From Antitrichia curtipendula (taxonomy: Eukaryota; Streptophyta; Bryopsida; Hypnales; Leucodontaceae), in the NCBI GenBank assembly GCA_951230915.1, contig OX579636.1:25045567-25109566 (forward strand): 64,000 bases of DNA, in the 5' to 3' direction. Under the pieces are notes generated by a model. The model was not told the DNA's origin, ran no database searches, and saw only the letters and a list, made by a program, of their open reading frames with translations. The translations under genes and the position numbers were made by a program. Shown here piece by piece: positions 1 through 12,500 of this stretch. The number at the start of each line of letters is the position of its first letter. Position 1 is the first letter of the stretch.

Positions 1-57
1 AACCTACGTCGGATCCGACGGGGTCTTCGGCATGCACTCAAAGGACCTCCAAAATTA
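1..57. repeat. Right half of a fold-back repeat with GTCGGATCCGAC core
   Basis: The window opens inside a copy of the fold-back family seen in full at 651-772. The palindromic core CGTCGGATCCGACG lies at about 7-20. The following bases align loosely with the right arm of the copy at 651-772, including a GGCATGCACTCAAAGG stretch matching GGTGCACCTCAAGG. The left arm would lie before the window. Confidence 0.55.
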
Positions 58-650
58 GATTTAAAAATATCTAAATGAAATAATCTTGGTACATGTTCCT
101 TTCAAAATGGAAAAATCATAATTGAACAGGTCTTGCAAAATCAAACAAATCACTCCACATCTATGAAATTAACAAAAAAATTACCAAACAAATTAAGATC
201 TAAGAAATTGACCAAACAAATTACCAAACAAATGAAGATCTAAAAAATAGACCAAAAAAATTATGAACTAAGAAATTAACCAAACAAAACATCTAAGAAA
301 TAAAACCAAACAAATTACTATTTCTGAAATTAACCAAATAAATCACTCCACATCTAAGAACGACCATGCATCGCAAGACTGCATTTGAATCATTCCACAG
401 CAAGTCCAAATTTGTGAATTATTGACTTTGGGCAATTCTAATAACCTGCCTGATCGTGCTTTTAGACTGCTCCTTTGAGGTTCTATATACAAACTACAAA
501 ATCTAATTTGACGTGCTTACTGACTCCAAATTGTGCTAATAGACAAATAAGCATATAGACTCTATGATTAACATCCTCGGGTATTCCATAAGCAATGCTT
601 GATCCTTAGCTTGCAAGACTGCTGCAAACATTCAATTGCAAGTTCTTTCA

Positions 651-772
651 AAAAAAATGAAAAATAGGAAGAGAAATCAGGGGGTACATTGGGGCACCTT
701 GAAAACCCACGTCGGATCCGAAGGGAGTTTTTGGTGCACCTCAAGGTACCCCCCAATTTCTCATTTTTTTAC
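651..772. repeat. Fold-back (hairpin) repeat, copy 1
   Basis: An A-rich left arm running into GAGAAATCAGGGGGTAC (671-687) pairs with GGTACCCCCCAATTTCTC (745-762) and a T-rich tail. At the centre is CACGTCGGATCCGAAGGG (about 708-725). The arms are imperfect. The design resembles a small fold-back or MITE-like element. No target duplication was identified. Confidence 0.6.
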
Positions 773-1265
773 GGCATGCACGCAATAGATTACAACTATT
801 TCTTACAAGCTGAACGAAAGCATAGATAAAAAGAACTTTCTACCGAACCAAGTCACAGATGGATCATTCGATCCCAAATCAAGTTGATCCTTGATCAAAC
901 TAAAAAAGTGGTCAAAAATCTGATCAACTGATAGCCGCATGTTCTGGTATCAAATTGGAGACGGAGTACCTCAGCTATCATGGCAACGATATTATATTGT
1001 ATATTTTACGTTAAGGCCAGATTGAAACATAAATGTTGGTACCTGTTCAAAGTCTAAATGAGAATTCGATAGGTACATCCAAGCTACAGTAAAGAGCAAC
1101 AAATTTTCGAACAAACTGATGTATTGATCTGATCTCAGATGAACTGAATCATTCCCTGCAAAGTGATGAAAGAAGCTGGGAAATCGCTCCAACATCTAAA
1201 TTGGCCATGCACCGCAAGAACTTAATTTAATCCCTCCACCGCAAGACTGGATTTCTATTACTCAC

Positions 1266-1325
1266 AACCGGATTCAAGCTGGGTACGACCGGATTCAAGC
1301 TGGGCACGACCGGATTCAACCTGGG
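1266..1325 (+). repeat. Short tandem repeat, three units of about 21 bp
   Basis: Three successive units built on ACCGGATTCAAGCTGGG are separated by TACG or CACG, with the third unit diverged. It lies in a stretch (1200-1560) of loosely repeated words such as GCTTACAAAATGGATC. No coding potential was seen here. Confidence 0.7.
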
Positions 1326-1780
1326 TTCTTGACACTAATTCTCAACCTGGAATCAGATGAACGAAAATCATGCTCACAAATTCCTTCAATCTAGAATCTA
1401 AATCAACGTGCTTACAAAATGGATCAATTTGGAATGACTGGTTACAGAATGAATGCTTACAGAATGGATCGACGTGCTTACAAAATGAATCGACGTGGAA
1501 TCTAGAATTTGAATCACAGAACCTAGAATCTTAATCGACATGCTACCAAAATGCAAGTGTGGCTAGGGTGCTTCGGCATGCAAGCTGAGTAATCGAATCA
1601 CAATTGAACCGTAAATGTCCATGCAGAAACCTACACCTGGTTCCGAATCTCAGTAAGACTGTCCTTGCAGTTGGGGAGGTGAAACAAAAGTATTCTTCTT
1701 GATCTCTCGTTTGCACAAGCAAGCTGTCGGACTCTCGGATCTACATCCTCAGACTGCTGCAAACTCTAGGTTCCAAAAAC

Positions 1781-1907
1781 GTTGAAAAAATAAAAAAAAA
1801 AGGGTGAATGCAGGGGTACATCGAGTCTCCAAGGAAACCCACGTCGGATCCGATGGGAGTTTCCCGACCCTCGCAAGGTACCCTCGGATTTCCAGTTTTT
1901 TTTTAAC
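1781..1907. repeat. Fold-back repeat, copy 2
   Basis: It has the same plan as the copy at 651-772. An A-rich arm is followed by AGGGGTACATCGAG (about 1812-1825), the core CCCACGTCGGATCCGATGGG (about 1838-1857), then CAAGGTACCCTCGG (about 1874-1887) and a T-rich arm. The arms pair imperfectly but the core is conserved. Confidence 0.6.
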
Positions 1908-2026
1908 TGCTCTGCTTTCAAGACACGATCCGCTCGATGCATGGACGGATGGCCGCTGTATACGTTGGATCCGAGCTCAAATCTTGGAAACGTCATCCTC
2001 GAATGAAAAAATAGAAATGGGAATTC

Positions 2027-2100
2027 GGGGGGACCACGAGCACCCCTGCAAGAACAGGTCGGAGCCGACGGGCATTTCTGGCTTGCCTCGTGGTACCCCT
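2027..2100. repeat. Fold-back repeat, copy 3
   Basis: GGGGGGACCACGAG (2027-2040) pairs with CTCGTGGTACCCCT (2087-2100). The centre carries GTCGGAGCCGAC (2058-2069), a one-base variant of the core in the other copies. A and T-rich flanks extend the arms more loosely on both sides. Confidence 0.6.
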
Positions 2101-2614
2101 AGATTTTGTGTCTTTTTCTTGTTTCAAATCTAGATCAAGTTGAGTGAAACAAATTTGGTACACAACTAAGGCATGAGATTGAAAAAAGAAACCTGTTGAG
2201 AGTTCACATCCTCATTGGGCCTTCCTCCTGCTCCCGCAACCGCTCTAGCTCTACTTCGAGTACTTCGATCCATCTGCATGAAGGTACAAGAAGATTTAAA
2301 AGAGTAATGTCAAAATCTCACGTTGCAGTAGACTGACACTACAAGAACTAATGCAACAACTCGCACGATGCACAGTACCAGGATCCGCAAACACCCAAGA
2401 TGGCGCAAACTGAACAGCAAGATTTTCAAAAATCAACTTCGGGGAAGATCTAAGTTGTGTACAACAAGCGAAGCTTAAGAAAAAGGACACCATCTGGATT
2501 CCCGGGAGGAGTAAAGGAAGAACAAGAAACCATGCATACACACACTCTACAACGGTTGTTGTGATTATGAAGGGCCGCCACGACTACAGTCTCTAGAACA
2601 AGATTGCTCGTTGA

Positions 2615-2752
2615 GGTTTGCAAGAAAATGAAAGAACGGAAGGATGCAAGGTGGACTCATGGTTCAAGTACCGCGGTTACAAGCTCATCCTGATCCAGAA
2701 CTTGGATTGGCCTGTACGGGCTCTTCCTCAGATTTCCTATCTCGTAAAGTGA
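2615..2752 (+). other. Possible isolated coding exon or gene fragment
   Basis: A short open stretch in one frame, too short to stand out by length, reads like real protein. It includes WFKYRGYKLILIQNLDWPVR followed by ALPQISYL. A GCAAG acceptor-like site precedes 2651 and a GTAAAG donor-like site follows at 2744, giving a 93-bp phase-0 exon. No family was recognised and no neighbouring exon could be joined with confidence. It may be a remnant of a gene broken by the surrounding repeats. Confidence 0.3.
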
Positions 2753-4118
2753 GTTCGGCGCGCTGTCTGCTTGGCTTCCCTCGGCCAACAGGAGAAAGTC
2801 AAAAATTGATTCCGAATTTCCCAAATGAACCTCTTAGGTACATCCAATGGTGCATGTACGTGTGGATATGGAATTTCAAAAATCTCACTTAGCAATGATG
2901 AAGTTTGTATATGCATGGATCTTACGCAGAAATTCACAAGAATTCTCGTACATTTGTCAAGCAATTTTTAATTTTGCCACCAGATCGACATCAAAGATTT
3001 AGCTCTCGAATTTATGGCTCCCAAAAGTGGTTCAACCTCAAGCAGTTCCTATATTTTCCAAGTTATTTTTCAATTGCCTATAGAACAAGATCCAAAATTT
3101 CTAGGAATTCCAGCCATTCGATCAAACGTGCGATCCGGATTGAAGGGCAGTCCAATTTTCCTCAACTTCACAAACTAATTTTAGGTATTAAACCAGTCAT
3201 TCATGTTTCTGAAAATTCTTGTTGCACCACTCACTTGAATTTTGGGGAGGTGAAACATCTATCAATATTTTTTAGTAAATTAATTTTTTTAGACAAGAAG
3301 AATTTCCAATCTAACTCAATTCGTGTCATATTTTTTGGAGGTTATTTGAATTTGTTATAAAATTTTGAAGTTGATAGGGCACCATTTTAGAACCCGTTCC
3401 ATTTGAGAACCTTCTACTCATTTTAGATCTCATCAGCATGATTTTAATAATTCATTATTTTGAGGGGATAATCCAAAGACAAATGATCTAAACGTTCACC
3501 AAATAATAAATACAAATATACAAATATTCAACCTTACAAGGAGTACGTGATGACATTGGAATACTGCATCTCATGCATTGCACTATTCCAATATTGAGCC
3601 ATTAGTTAGGATTACCTAATCATGCATTTCATCGCAGTATAAAGTCAAAATTGTAAATTGACCTTTCTTCAGTATTGAATAAATTGATATTGCCAAATTC
3701 ATTTCATTACAAGTATTTCTCATACTCTATTGCAAATTCATTAGTAAGTCCTCAGTTAAGGTTTGTGGCTCTCCACAATAACAATGACAAGCTCACTCTC
3801 TTTGGACTCTTAGTGTTCTGGTACCCACTTGAGAACTTGCACTTAAACTGAACCTAATGACTATAATCCTTCTTAGCAAAATTTGTTTGTCAAGAATTCA
3901 TCGAACATAACCTTCAACATGAAGATGGACTCTTGGATGTATACCAACATTTCATACAAAACTCCTACTGCCTTCCTTAGCCTTCATCCTAGTCTTGCCT
4001 CTCCTAACTGCCTTTCTGAGCCTTGATCCTAGTCCTGCCTCCCTTATCTACCAACCTTTCTTACTTCTTAGCAATGAACACAGTCCAGCCAAGAATTGAC
4101 TTCGTAAACTCGACAAAT

Positions 4119-4815
4119 TCAAAGTACTCGGAACTGCAAATTGAAAAAGTATCTATTTTTCAAAGAATTCAAACTACAAACTTACATTCGATGGCTGTAG
4201 GGACATTGAAACTTCTTCTTCCGCTTGTAATGCTTTTGGGTTCTGGTCTTGCTCTCCTTCTCGCCGGTGGACATCACCAACTTCGTGCTGCTCTCGATCT
4301 CCTCCCTCAGAGGACTGAGACTTCTGTGACTGACTATTGTCACCTAAAACTCTCTTGTTTCCTGTCTTCTTGGAGCGTACCATTCTTGCTCTCTGTAAAG
4401 ACTTATGAGAAGAGAAATACAACGGCCTACGTTTTCTACGACCTTTTTTGTGCTCCTGAATGTCTAATGATTCACTCAAACTGTCCAAGCGCATGACCTA
4501 ATAGAAAAGCTACAACATTGAACCCAAGGACCACCGTCGCCCACAATACAAGGGAGGTTGTGAAATGAGAGCTCCCCACCTCAATGGCTTCCTTTATACA
4601 TCACCCAAACCGCTCCATCTCAAATGCATTGGTGTCTCATAAGTTCTGAATTCGGCGCTGGCATTTATTTGCACTTCAAGCTCACACTGCCCAAGGTACT
4701 CTATGCCGCCAATGTCAGATTCCTTAGATTTTGGTATACATCGAAGTTTGAACGAGCCGTTTTTGGGGGGGCCGCAATGCAAATAAAAAATTATGCCTAG
4801 GGATTCCTCACACAT
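4119..4815 (-). CDS. Small basic protein of unknown function, three-exon model
   Basis: On the minus strand an ATG at 4815, directly preceded by an in-frame TGA, opens 72 codons to 4600. A GT-AG intron of about 102 bp (4599-4498) joins in phase to 104 codons at 4497-4186. That exon ends at a consensus GTAAGT donor, and a short intron (4185-4134) leads to four codons and a stop. The total is about 180 residues. The first exon has cysteines and mixed hydrophobics. The second is hydrophilic and rich in S, E, K and R, with a nuclear-localisation-like run KKGRRKRR. No domain was recognised. The gene is divergent from the transposase gene that starts 494 bp away, so it could be a second gene of the same element or a host fragment. 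Phase-perfect joining is the main support; the last exon is the weakest part. Confidence 0.45.
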
Positions 4816-5308
4816 TCAATTACGAAGCTTTGCTAAATTAATTTGAGTAGGTAATTCCCTTACTACCCTTATTCTTTTATTTTAAAAAATGATAGTCCTA
4901 GCACTGACAATGTCCTATTTGCAAACGTGTGGGATACTAATAGAAGTGAAAGAGGCAAGGTAATTTATTTTCTAGAATGGACCAAAACCCTTGGAAGAAT
5001 GACGGCACTAGCACTGTCCTCTTTATATTATAAAAAGTATAGGGGTGCCATTGCACTCATTATTTTTTTTCCAAATATGACGGCAAGCCAAAAATTATAT
5101 CGTAGCCTAATCCCCTATACACCTAGACCCATATGCGCCGACGTTTTTGATTTGTAAATAAACAATTTGAAATTCACTGAGTCCATGTTTGATCATTTAT
5201 TATTCATCAACGGACCTTAGACATCCTAATATGAGTCCTACATTTGATCCTCAACTACAGAGAGTTCTTTGTATGTTTGTATCTTTCTAATTTTGTTTTG
5301 AGAGCAAC
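4816..5308. promoter_or_regulatory. Divergent intergenic spacer, likely shared promoter region
   Basis: The 493 bp between the two divergent start codons is AT-rich. It contains TATA-like words on both strands, for example TTTATATTATAAAAAG near 5020. No terminal inverted repeat or binding-site array was recognised. The promoter role is inferred from position only. Confidence 0.3.
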
Positions 5309-8300
5309 ATGGCAAGCATTCGGGTAGATGGTCACGAAGTACCTCTTGTGTTTCCACTTGACGTAGACGGTTGGGCGACTGTTTCCAGCCACTTGCTCCA
5401 TGTTCGATTTAAATTTGCACAATCTTCTATCTATGTTGAGGAAGAGTGTTGTTCTGCTTCCGGTGAATTACTTCAGTCAATACCAGTTCCAAAATCTCTC
5501 TCCGATGAAGGTCACTGTTGGTATCTAGGTCTTGGAAACTATAGAGCTTACGATCTTCCTCTTTCTATGCTAGCTTTGACCACTGAGATAGCAAGTCATG
5601 AGTCCAATAATTCTACAGTGAATAGACCTTGTGTACCTGAAGCCACCAACCCGACTACACCTACAGGATGTTTTCCAGTGTTTGGACAAAAACCAGAAAT
5701 TTTGTCGCAAGCAAAGACACAGATATTAGGGACTATTGTAGAACTCTCTACTGATTCAGAAGGCGAGTCCCCTTCCTTGCCCCTTTCACCTAACTCTTCC
5801 GTAGTCAAAATTGAGTCTACTGACACTAGACTAGGACAATCACTACATAATACATCTACTAGTCCTTATGAGCAACCTATCTTTTCACAACAAGATTTAG
5901 GTCTAAGTCCAACCACTTCAACAAGTATAATGATATGCTTGAAGGGTCTTTCTGGTCTTCACCGTTCCCGAAACGAACTTTCTACATTAAACATGAGCGG
6001 TGTAACGCACCACCAAGTGGAGTATTTGCCACCTACTTATGACGGAGACATCATCTTCGAATTGCCGCCATGTCGAGCCTCTTCTTCTTCATCTGCAGCA
6101 AAGAACTTGGAGGGAATGGAAAAGCGCCACGATGGACATGCGTGGTGCAAGCTAGTGACAACAAACATCCACAACTCTGATAATCTTAAGTTCCGTAAGT
6201 CGTTCTGTGCTGGCCACCTTGTTTGTGAAAATGCTACCTGCGAGTACTTGTCTAGGACTTCTAGGCGAAATGAAACAGAATGGATAGGGTCTACAGTATT
6301 CCCTTTTATCGTAGGAGTTGTGCCACCACAAACTTGCAAACTTCTCTGCAAAGTCTGCAAAACAATACCTACCTGCCTTAGGTCCTGTGATGCAAGAATG
6401 TACTACTGCTATACTGATAACCCTAATATGACTAGAGCAGCAATTCACCTAGGAAATCACTCCCATCCAGTAGCAAAAGGCGTGTATAGAGATTCCGCAA
6501 AAGAGATTACTAAACTCATAGCAGAACAAGTGGCTAAAACCCCATCGGCCACGAACTCTGCCATAGCCCTATCTGCTAGCAAAGACTTCCTTACGAACCA
6601 CCTTTTTCACCATGGAGAAGGAGAGAAGAAGATCTTAAAGGGAGATGAAATGGAAGAAGTCATGGAGCGCTTTCAATTGCTAAGTAGTCCTAGTATACGG
6701 AATATTATCTCTTCTTTCCGCTCCAACAATCAAGGAGGGATCATTGACAACATTATGGCCATGAAGAAGGAATCGAAGTTCGAGTTCATACATGACAGTG
6801 TCTTCCCAGGCCAAGGCAAAGAAAAAGCCTATCTCTTTAAGATGCTCACAAAGGGGCCTGGAAGTGGAGTGAACTTGGTAAAGCGGATGCAACCACAAGG
6901 TGATCTAGAGAATGCGTGGATGATGTTCGACCACGTGAAGCGCGTGAAGGACTGGACCACCATGGCATGCCACGTGTATGACTCGCAGTACAAGAAGGTT
7001 ATGACCATTGCAATTTGTGACATGCAATCAGAAGATACGGAGATTCAAGTACAATTTTGGAGGTCCTTGAATGCTGTGATGGAGAAACATGGAGTACCCA
7101 ATCCAAATTTTAAGGGATTCATGGCGGATAGTGCAATGGCCAATTGGAATGCAATTCGCATTGTATATGGTAGTGGTTCTGCAGATGATGTCATGACAAA
7201 TCGGGAGAGGTCATGTTTATTGCATTGGAGTAATTCTCTTATGAAGCACACCCAGAAACACATCAAGCCAGCATTACAACAACAACACATTGCATTATGC
7301 AAGCAATATAAAGAATCCAAGACTTTGGATGAAGCGGAGGTTCGCTATCTTGCAATCCAATCATGGTGGCTATCATCTGGAGCAACAACCGAGGACGCAC
7401 TTCATCATTTGGAGCATTGGCTAGCATTTTGGCATTTTCGTTATTTACAATGGGGAGGTTTCATGACAATGGTATGTTAATCTTATTTGGTGTGCACTTT
7501 TTTTTCTATTTTCAGTGAAGTAGGCATCTATAAATTTGAACTATATCCATGAAGATTATTTTGGAATTACTACTTATTCTTTTCAGTTAAATGTTTTGAT
7601 AGAGATTTTTTTTAACGTTGTACGTGAAGTGTATAAATTTCAGAAGATTTTGAATAAAAATATTTGTTCCAATAAAGTATGCATCCGTCGGATCCGACGG
7701 ATCTAAATGTAATATGATTGTTATAAAAAAAAATGTAATATGATTTTAAACACTCACATCCTAGAAGCTTGCATTTCGGAAATTGTTGAGAACCCTAAAG
7801 CTTCAAATTTCAATGAAAGAGTTTTGATTTTGCATAGTGGATTTTTTTTTAAAACTGTTAAACCCGACGAATTCAATCGCCTTGTATTTGTTGAAATAGA
7901 ATTTGAGTATTAGGGTCTACTGTAGAAATTTTTCCATGTATGGATGATTGTACTATGTTTTCAACTTCTTGTTTTTATTTTGTAGTAGTTGAAAAAAACA
8001 AATTTTAATGAAGTCTTTCTTTATTTTCTTTCAATAGTACATTTGTAGAGTTGATAGAATATTTTCATTCTTGCCAATTTATAAAGCGATTACAAATATA
8101 AATGGCATGGTATATTTTGAGATTTATCTTAATTGCATCTGGTGATGGTTGCATTTTAGGGGCTTACTTTACAAGAGATGGCAGACATGCCTTCTTGCAA
8201 TTTGTCCGAAACTGTACATAACAAGTGGCTTCAAATGTCGGGGAAGAAAGGAAACAGTTTATTCGACGCCACTTGTGATGACAGTATTCGGGCTTGGATG

Positions 8301-9548
8301 CAAATGACAAACTACCGAGCTTACCTTAGAGGGCATACATCTGGGTCAGGACCATCTAAGAGTGAGTTGAAGTTGAGAGTAGCTAGGCGCACTGGGTGTC
8401 CCAAAAAAATAGCAGAGGCATTGAATTTATTGCCGGAAGGTCATGGCGTGGGATCTCGAGTACCACATCTAGAAGGAGAAGAAATATTTGGGAGCACAAA
8501 GAGGAGCCTCGATGTTCCTATTGGTGATGCAGGAGATTCACATAGACTAGACAAAGTAAACTTCTCGCAACCTCGAGTCAAAACCAGGTCTACAAAGGTG
8601 GTAGAGGAATCAATGCAAGGCACCTTAAATTGTAGTGAAGTCAATAATTCAAAGTACGTGACAGTAGCATGCGAAAGTGACTGCGACACATCCAAGTGGC
8701 ACATTGCTAGAATCAGCCACAAGTCAAATGCAAAATGTTGGGCTCAGCAGCAAACATCAAACATGAAGTGTACCTCAAGAATTGCGAAGGGTGGAAAGGG
8801 AACCCCTGCTCCTACATATCGTGGTAGGAAAGAAGAGTATGGAACTAAGCGCCCAATGGTGGTGGATTTTTGGTTTTGCTGGGATGATATTGAACGCTGT
8901 GTGAAAGGTACAAAACGAAAGTGGATCATTGATAGGCCTGAGGTACCTGAAGTTTGGCCAATATTGGCAGGGACAAATTTGAGTCGCGAAGAAACTTTAC
9001 TATTACAGCATGCCGGTTTTTGTCTTCAAGAACGGCCTACCTTGTCGCCTAAGGACCTTTTTGCCATGTCAAAATTTTTTGAGCCGGTCTTTTTCACCCA
9101 ACCATGTCCACCAAATCCAGATGCACATCCAACCGTGAGGAACAACCGAACGATTAAAAGACTTGCAAATCCTCCAACTGTTGAGCATCGAAATAAGTGG
9201 GAGAGTGCTCGAAATATTAAAGGGGAAATTCTAGGAGTGACCCTTGTCCCTCTTCCTGCACTTGGTGCAATTGTGGTACTGCAGACCGGAGTGGAGCCCA
9301 AGCAAAATGTGTATCGAGTTACTGTGGGTACATTCCCTTCATGCACATGTCCTGATTTTGTCAATATGGTGGTATCTGCTGTTGGAGGCCGAGCACAATA
9401 CGTCAATTGTAAGCACTTATACTATTTGTATAGGTACTTTTGCAAAATGGACATTCATGATGACAAGTTCATTCATGCACCAAGTTATAGCTTTAATGAG
9501 TTGAAGCTACTTCTAGTTCGAGCTGGGATCATTTTGATTGCAAAATAG
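5309..9548 (+). CDS. Mutator-like (MULE) transposase with GCM/WRKY-like and SWIM zinc fingers
   Basis: Two exons (5309-7471 and 8160-9548) join across a GT-AG intron in phase 0 to give 1,183 residues without a stop. Residues about 279-386 form a cysteine/histidine domain ending in HLGNHSH, of the GCM/WRKY/FLYWCH type used for DNA binding by MULE transposases. Residues about 520-680 look like the DDE transposase core, with candidate acidic residues in VYDSQYKK (D558), ICDMQSED (D571) and FMADSAMANWNAI (D607), followed by a C-x-x-H-W segment. Exon 2 reads in phase as QEMADMPSCNLSETVHNKW and ends with a SWIM finger, C1116-x-C1118-x19-C1138-x-H1140. Family knowledge predicts nuclear cut-and-paste transposition. 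I could not find the terminal inverted repeats, so this may be an active element, an immobile copy or a domesticated gene. The N-terminal 270 residues are unassigned. Confidence 0.85.
7683..7702. repeat. Perfect 20-bp palindrome inside the transposase intron
   Basis: ATCCGTCGGATCCGACGGAT is its own reverse complement. Its central 12 bases are the core of the fold-back repeats at 1-2100. Here the core stands alone, without the GGGGTAC arms, in the middle of a 688-bp AT-rich intron (7472-8159). Confidence 0.9.
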
Positions 9549-12500
9549 GAGTAATTTCTTGGAGGGTAGTATTTTCATGTTTGAACCCTGAACATGTGCT
9601 ACAGGTGAAATTATGATGTCATAGTCCTCATTTATAAAAACTGACTGTTTTGGAAGTACATCCAATATTTTCTACCATTTTTTGGGTCTACTTTTCATCT
9701 TCTCTAAGTCACACATTTCTATTCCACCCAATTTTCGGTGGAATAATTTCTAGTGAAATTACATGAATCTTTGATATTTATAGAGACAAGATGCTCTTTC
9801 AGAAGGTCTTTACTGCAAATCACCGTAATCTGAAATGCATACCCAAGAGTTTTATTTGCCTCCAAAAAACCACCCTTCACTTTCATCCACGGTTATAGGA
9901 GCCGCGGTTATAGGTACCAATGTGAATTGTAAATCGTGAATTTTTGTTAAATTTTTGGACAGATTCTTTACTCCTAAAAAATCTGAGCCTAAATTTTCCA
10001 AGAAAAGGCTATTTCAAGCTCACCGCTCGCAAGTTATATGCTCACAGCTCACAAGCTCACCGCTCCACGCTCGGACCCTAGCGTCGTTGTATACCATTCC
10101 CAATTATTTACCAAATTAGGCCTTTCATTACCCTTTACCGAACATTCATAAGTGTAGGTATTGTGAGTTAAATATTTATCGGCTGCTATAGAACTCTTTG
10201 AGTTGCAAGAACTAATTTTCTATCCTCTTACGTGAATTTATGATTGCATGGGATACATTAGAGTCATTTGTAAGAGTTTGAACCTCTCATGATTAATCAC
10301 GAATGATTGAACTTGATTAATGTAAGCTCATATGAAGGACAAATTATGATTGATTTAAGTTCATGTGAAGGCCATCAAATGAACCATTCATTTGAATGTA
10401 CTAAATCAATTTCAATTAATGTATGATTTAATGTGAATGAAGGTTAATCCCTTATGCCACAAAGTTTGACATACTAACTTATTTGGATATGAAGAGGATT
10501 TTCAATTAGTATTTTGCTCTCAGAATTTTAATAATTTTTGTAAGACATACTCCCACAATTACTAGATGGACAAACAAGTGAGAATGTAAAGTTTTTTTTA
10601 TACACATTGCTTTCAAGAAGATAATGAACTTCTAAAATCATAAATATTCACTTCTATATTACCAATTTCGTTAGTGCTTCGTTTGCACAATAGTTGTCAA
10701 TAATTGTTGTCATGGGTTTCCCAAAAAAACAAGAAAATAACACGCAAATGGCCCATGCTCATCAATACATGACATTCCAAAACAAAACACATTTGCATAC
10801 AATTTATTTTGGTTTTGAAATTGAAGTCTTCAACATACTTAGTTACTCACAAGTTGTAGTACTTGTTTGGGCTTGATTTGTACATTTAGTTAATGGCAAA
10901 ACTTTGAGCACATGGGTTTTAGGGTGAAACAATAAAAGGCCCTGGGTCTTTACTTCCAAATGGATTTTTTGCCCCGGTCTGCAAAGAATAAGTTGAGTCC
11001 AAATGCTTTACTATTGTTTCAAGTGAATTTGTATTGAATTTTTGGGTAAACTTTTTAATGTCCAATGCTTCATGGACATATAATTTTTATTTGAATCAGT
11101 GCCATGGACCAAACTTAAGGATATACTTAGCACAATGAGCCCTAAGTGGAGGTTGGAGGGCAGCAAAATATAATCACCGAACTATTTATTATTTTTTAAT
11201 TTGTTTTGTCCTTTCACTTTGTTTTTTTGTCTCCATTTGAAAATGTGATTCCTTCTGCGAGGACTATTAATGAGAAAGCTATAGGCTACCTTATCTTTTG
11301 GAGCAACATAAGAATCTTCTACAAAAAACAACTTATGGGACTCTTTTGTCAATGCATTTTTTACAATTACAAAAACAAATTCATACATAGAGTTAGGTTT
11401 GCTTGGTAGAACCATTTCACCATTGAGATTCTTGTATTTCAATTCCATCTTGGAGTTGTGGATGTTTTATTTTTTTTCTTCAATCTTAAATGTATTTGTA
11501 CTTAAGAATCTTCTAGTACCTTGAATCCAAATAAATTAGTGTTCTTCCTTGAAATTCTTTTCTTACATTCTAAACTAGAGTGTTGAACTTAAAAATTTTG
11601 GAGACCAAAATTTAGAGTATAGAAATTTGAAACTCAAAATATCAAAGGCATAAACTTTAATCAAGCAAGTTGCAATAAAACTATTTTACCCTAAACCCTT
11701 TGAATGCAAATATCTTGTGCATTACATGCATAGGATTCTAAAATTATAACACAAGTGCTTGAAATTTAATGAAGACATACATTTTGTGAACGCTTGCCAT
11801 GGAATGACTTCTTCATATGTGTTTGTACAAGTTGTATTTGAATTGTTTTGTTTAGGGCAACATATTAATTGTCAATGCAAGCTTATGCAAATGCAAATTA
11901 ATTTAGACTAAATTAGTATTTCAGAAGACCATATTTCTGTTTCTGGTGATTGTTTAATTTAAATTTCATGATAATATAAGATAATTCATTCACAAACATT
12001 GGTGAAAAATCTTTTTAATTATAGCGCTTATACACATAATACAAAACAACCATATGCATAGCTTCCCTTTGATGAGTGTCTTCAAAAAAGTTTCACAATT
12101 TTCCCTACAAAGATGCCCATGTTGGCATGATAACTTGAGAAGATCACTTAGTGTATCTATAACGAACCACGTGTGTTCAAATGATTTTTTGCCCCCTATA
12201 TACTTTTTAATGAACTTTGGTTTCGACCTAGAATTTTGAGTATTGTTTAATAAAGGTTATAGGTGTCTATTGCCCAAAACTCCCAATTCAAATACCATAT
12301 TAAATGATTTCTAAAGAACGTTGAAAAATGAACTAAAATGACATGTTTTTGAACTCAAGTATTCATAGAGGAGGCATTTAGATGACCATTGCATCAATAT
12401 TCAAAGAACTTTAAGTAGAGATTTATTTTTGAGAATTTTTTGTGTATTTTTTATACAATTTTTTCTTATATAAAATAGGTGTGTGAAAGTTATTTTTAGC

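Noticed and set aside
4023..4496. 157-codon plus ORF opposite the small basic-protein gene
   Set aside because: It is the antisense shadow of the minus-strand exons, which join in phase across two introns.
11182..11448. 88-codon minus ORF in AT-rich spacer
   Set aside because: Lysine and asparagine-rich as expected from AT bias; no motif, neighbour exon or repeat copy supports it.
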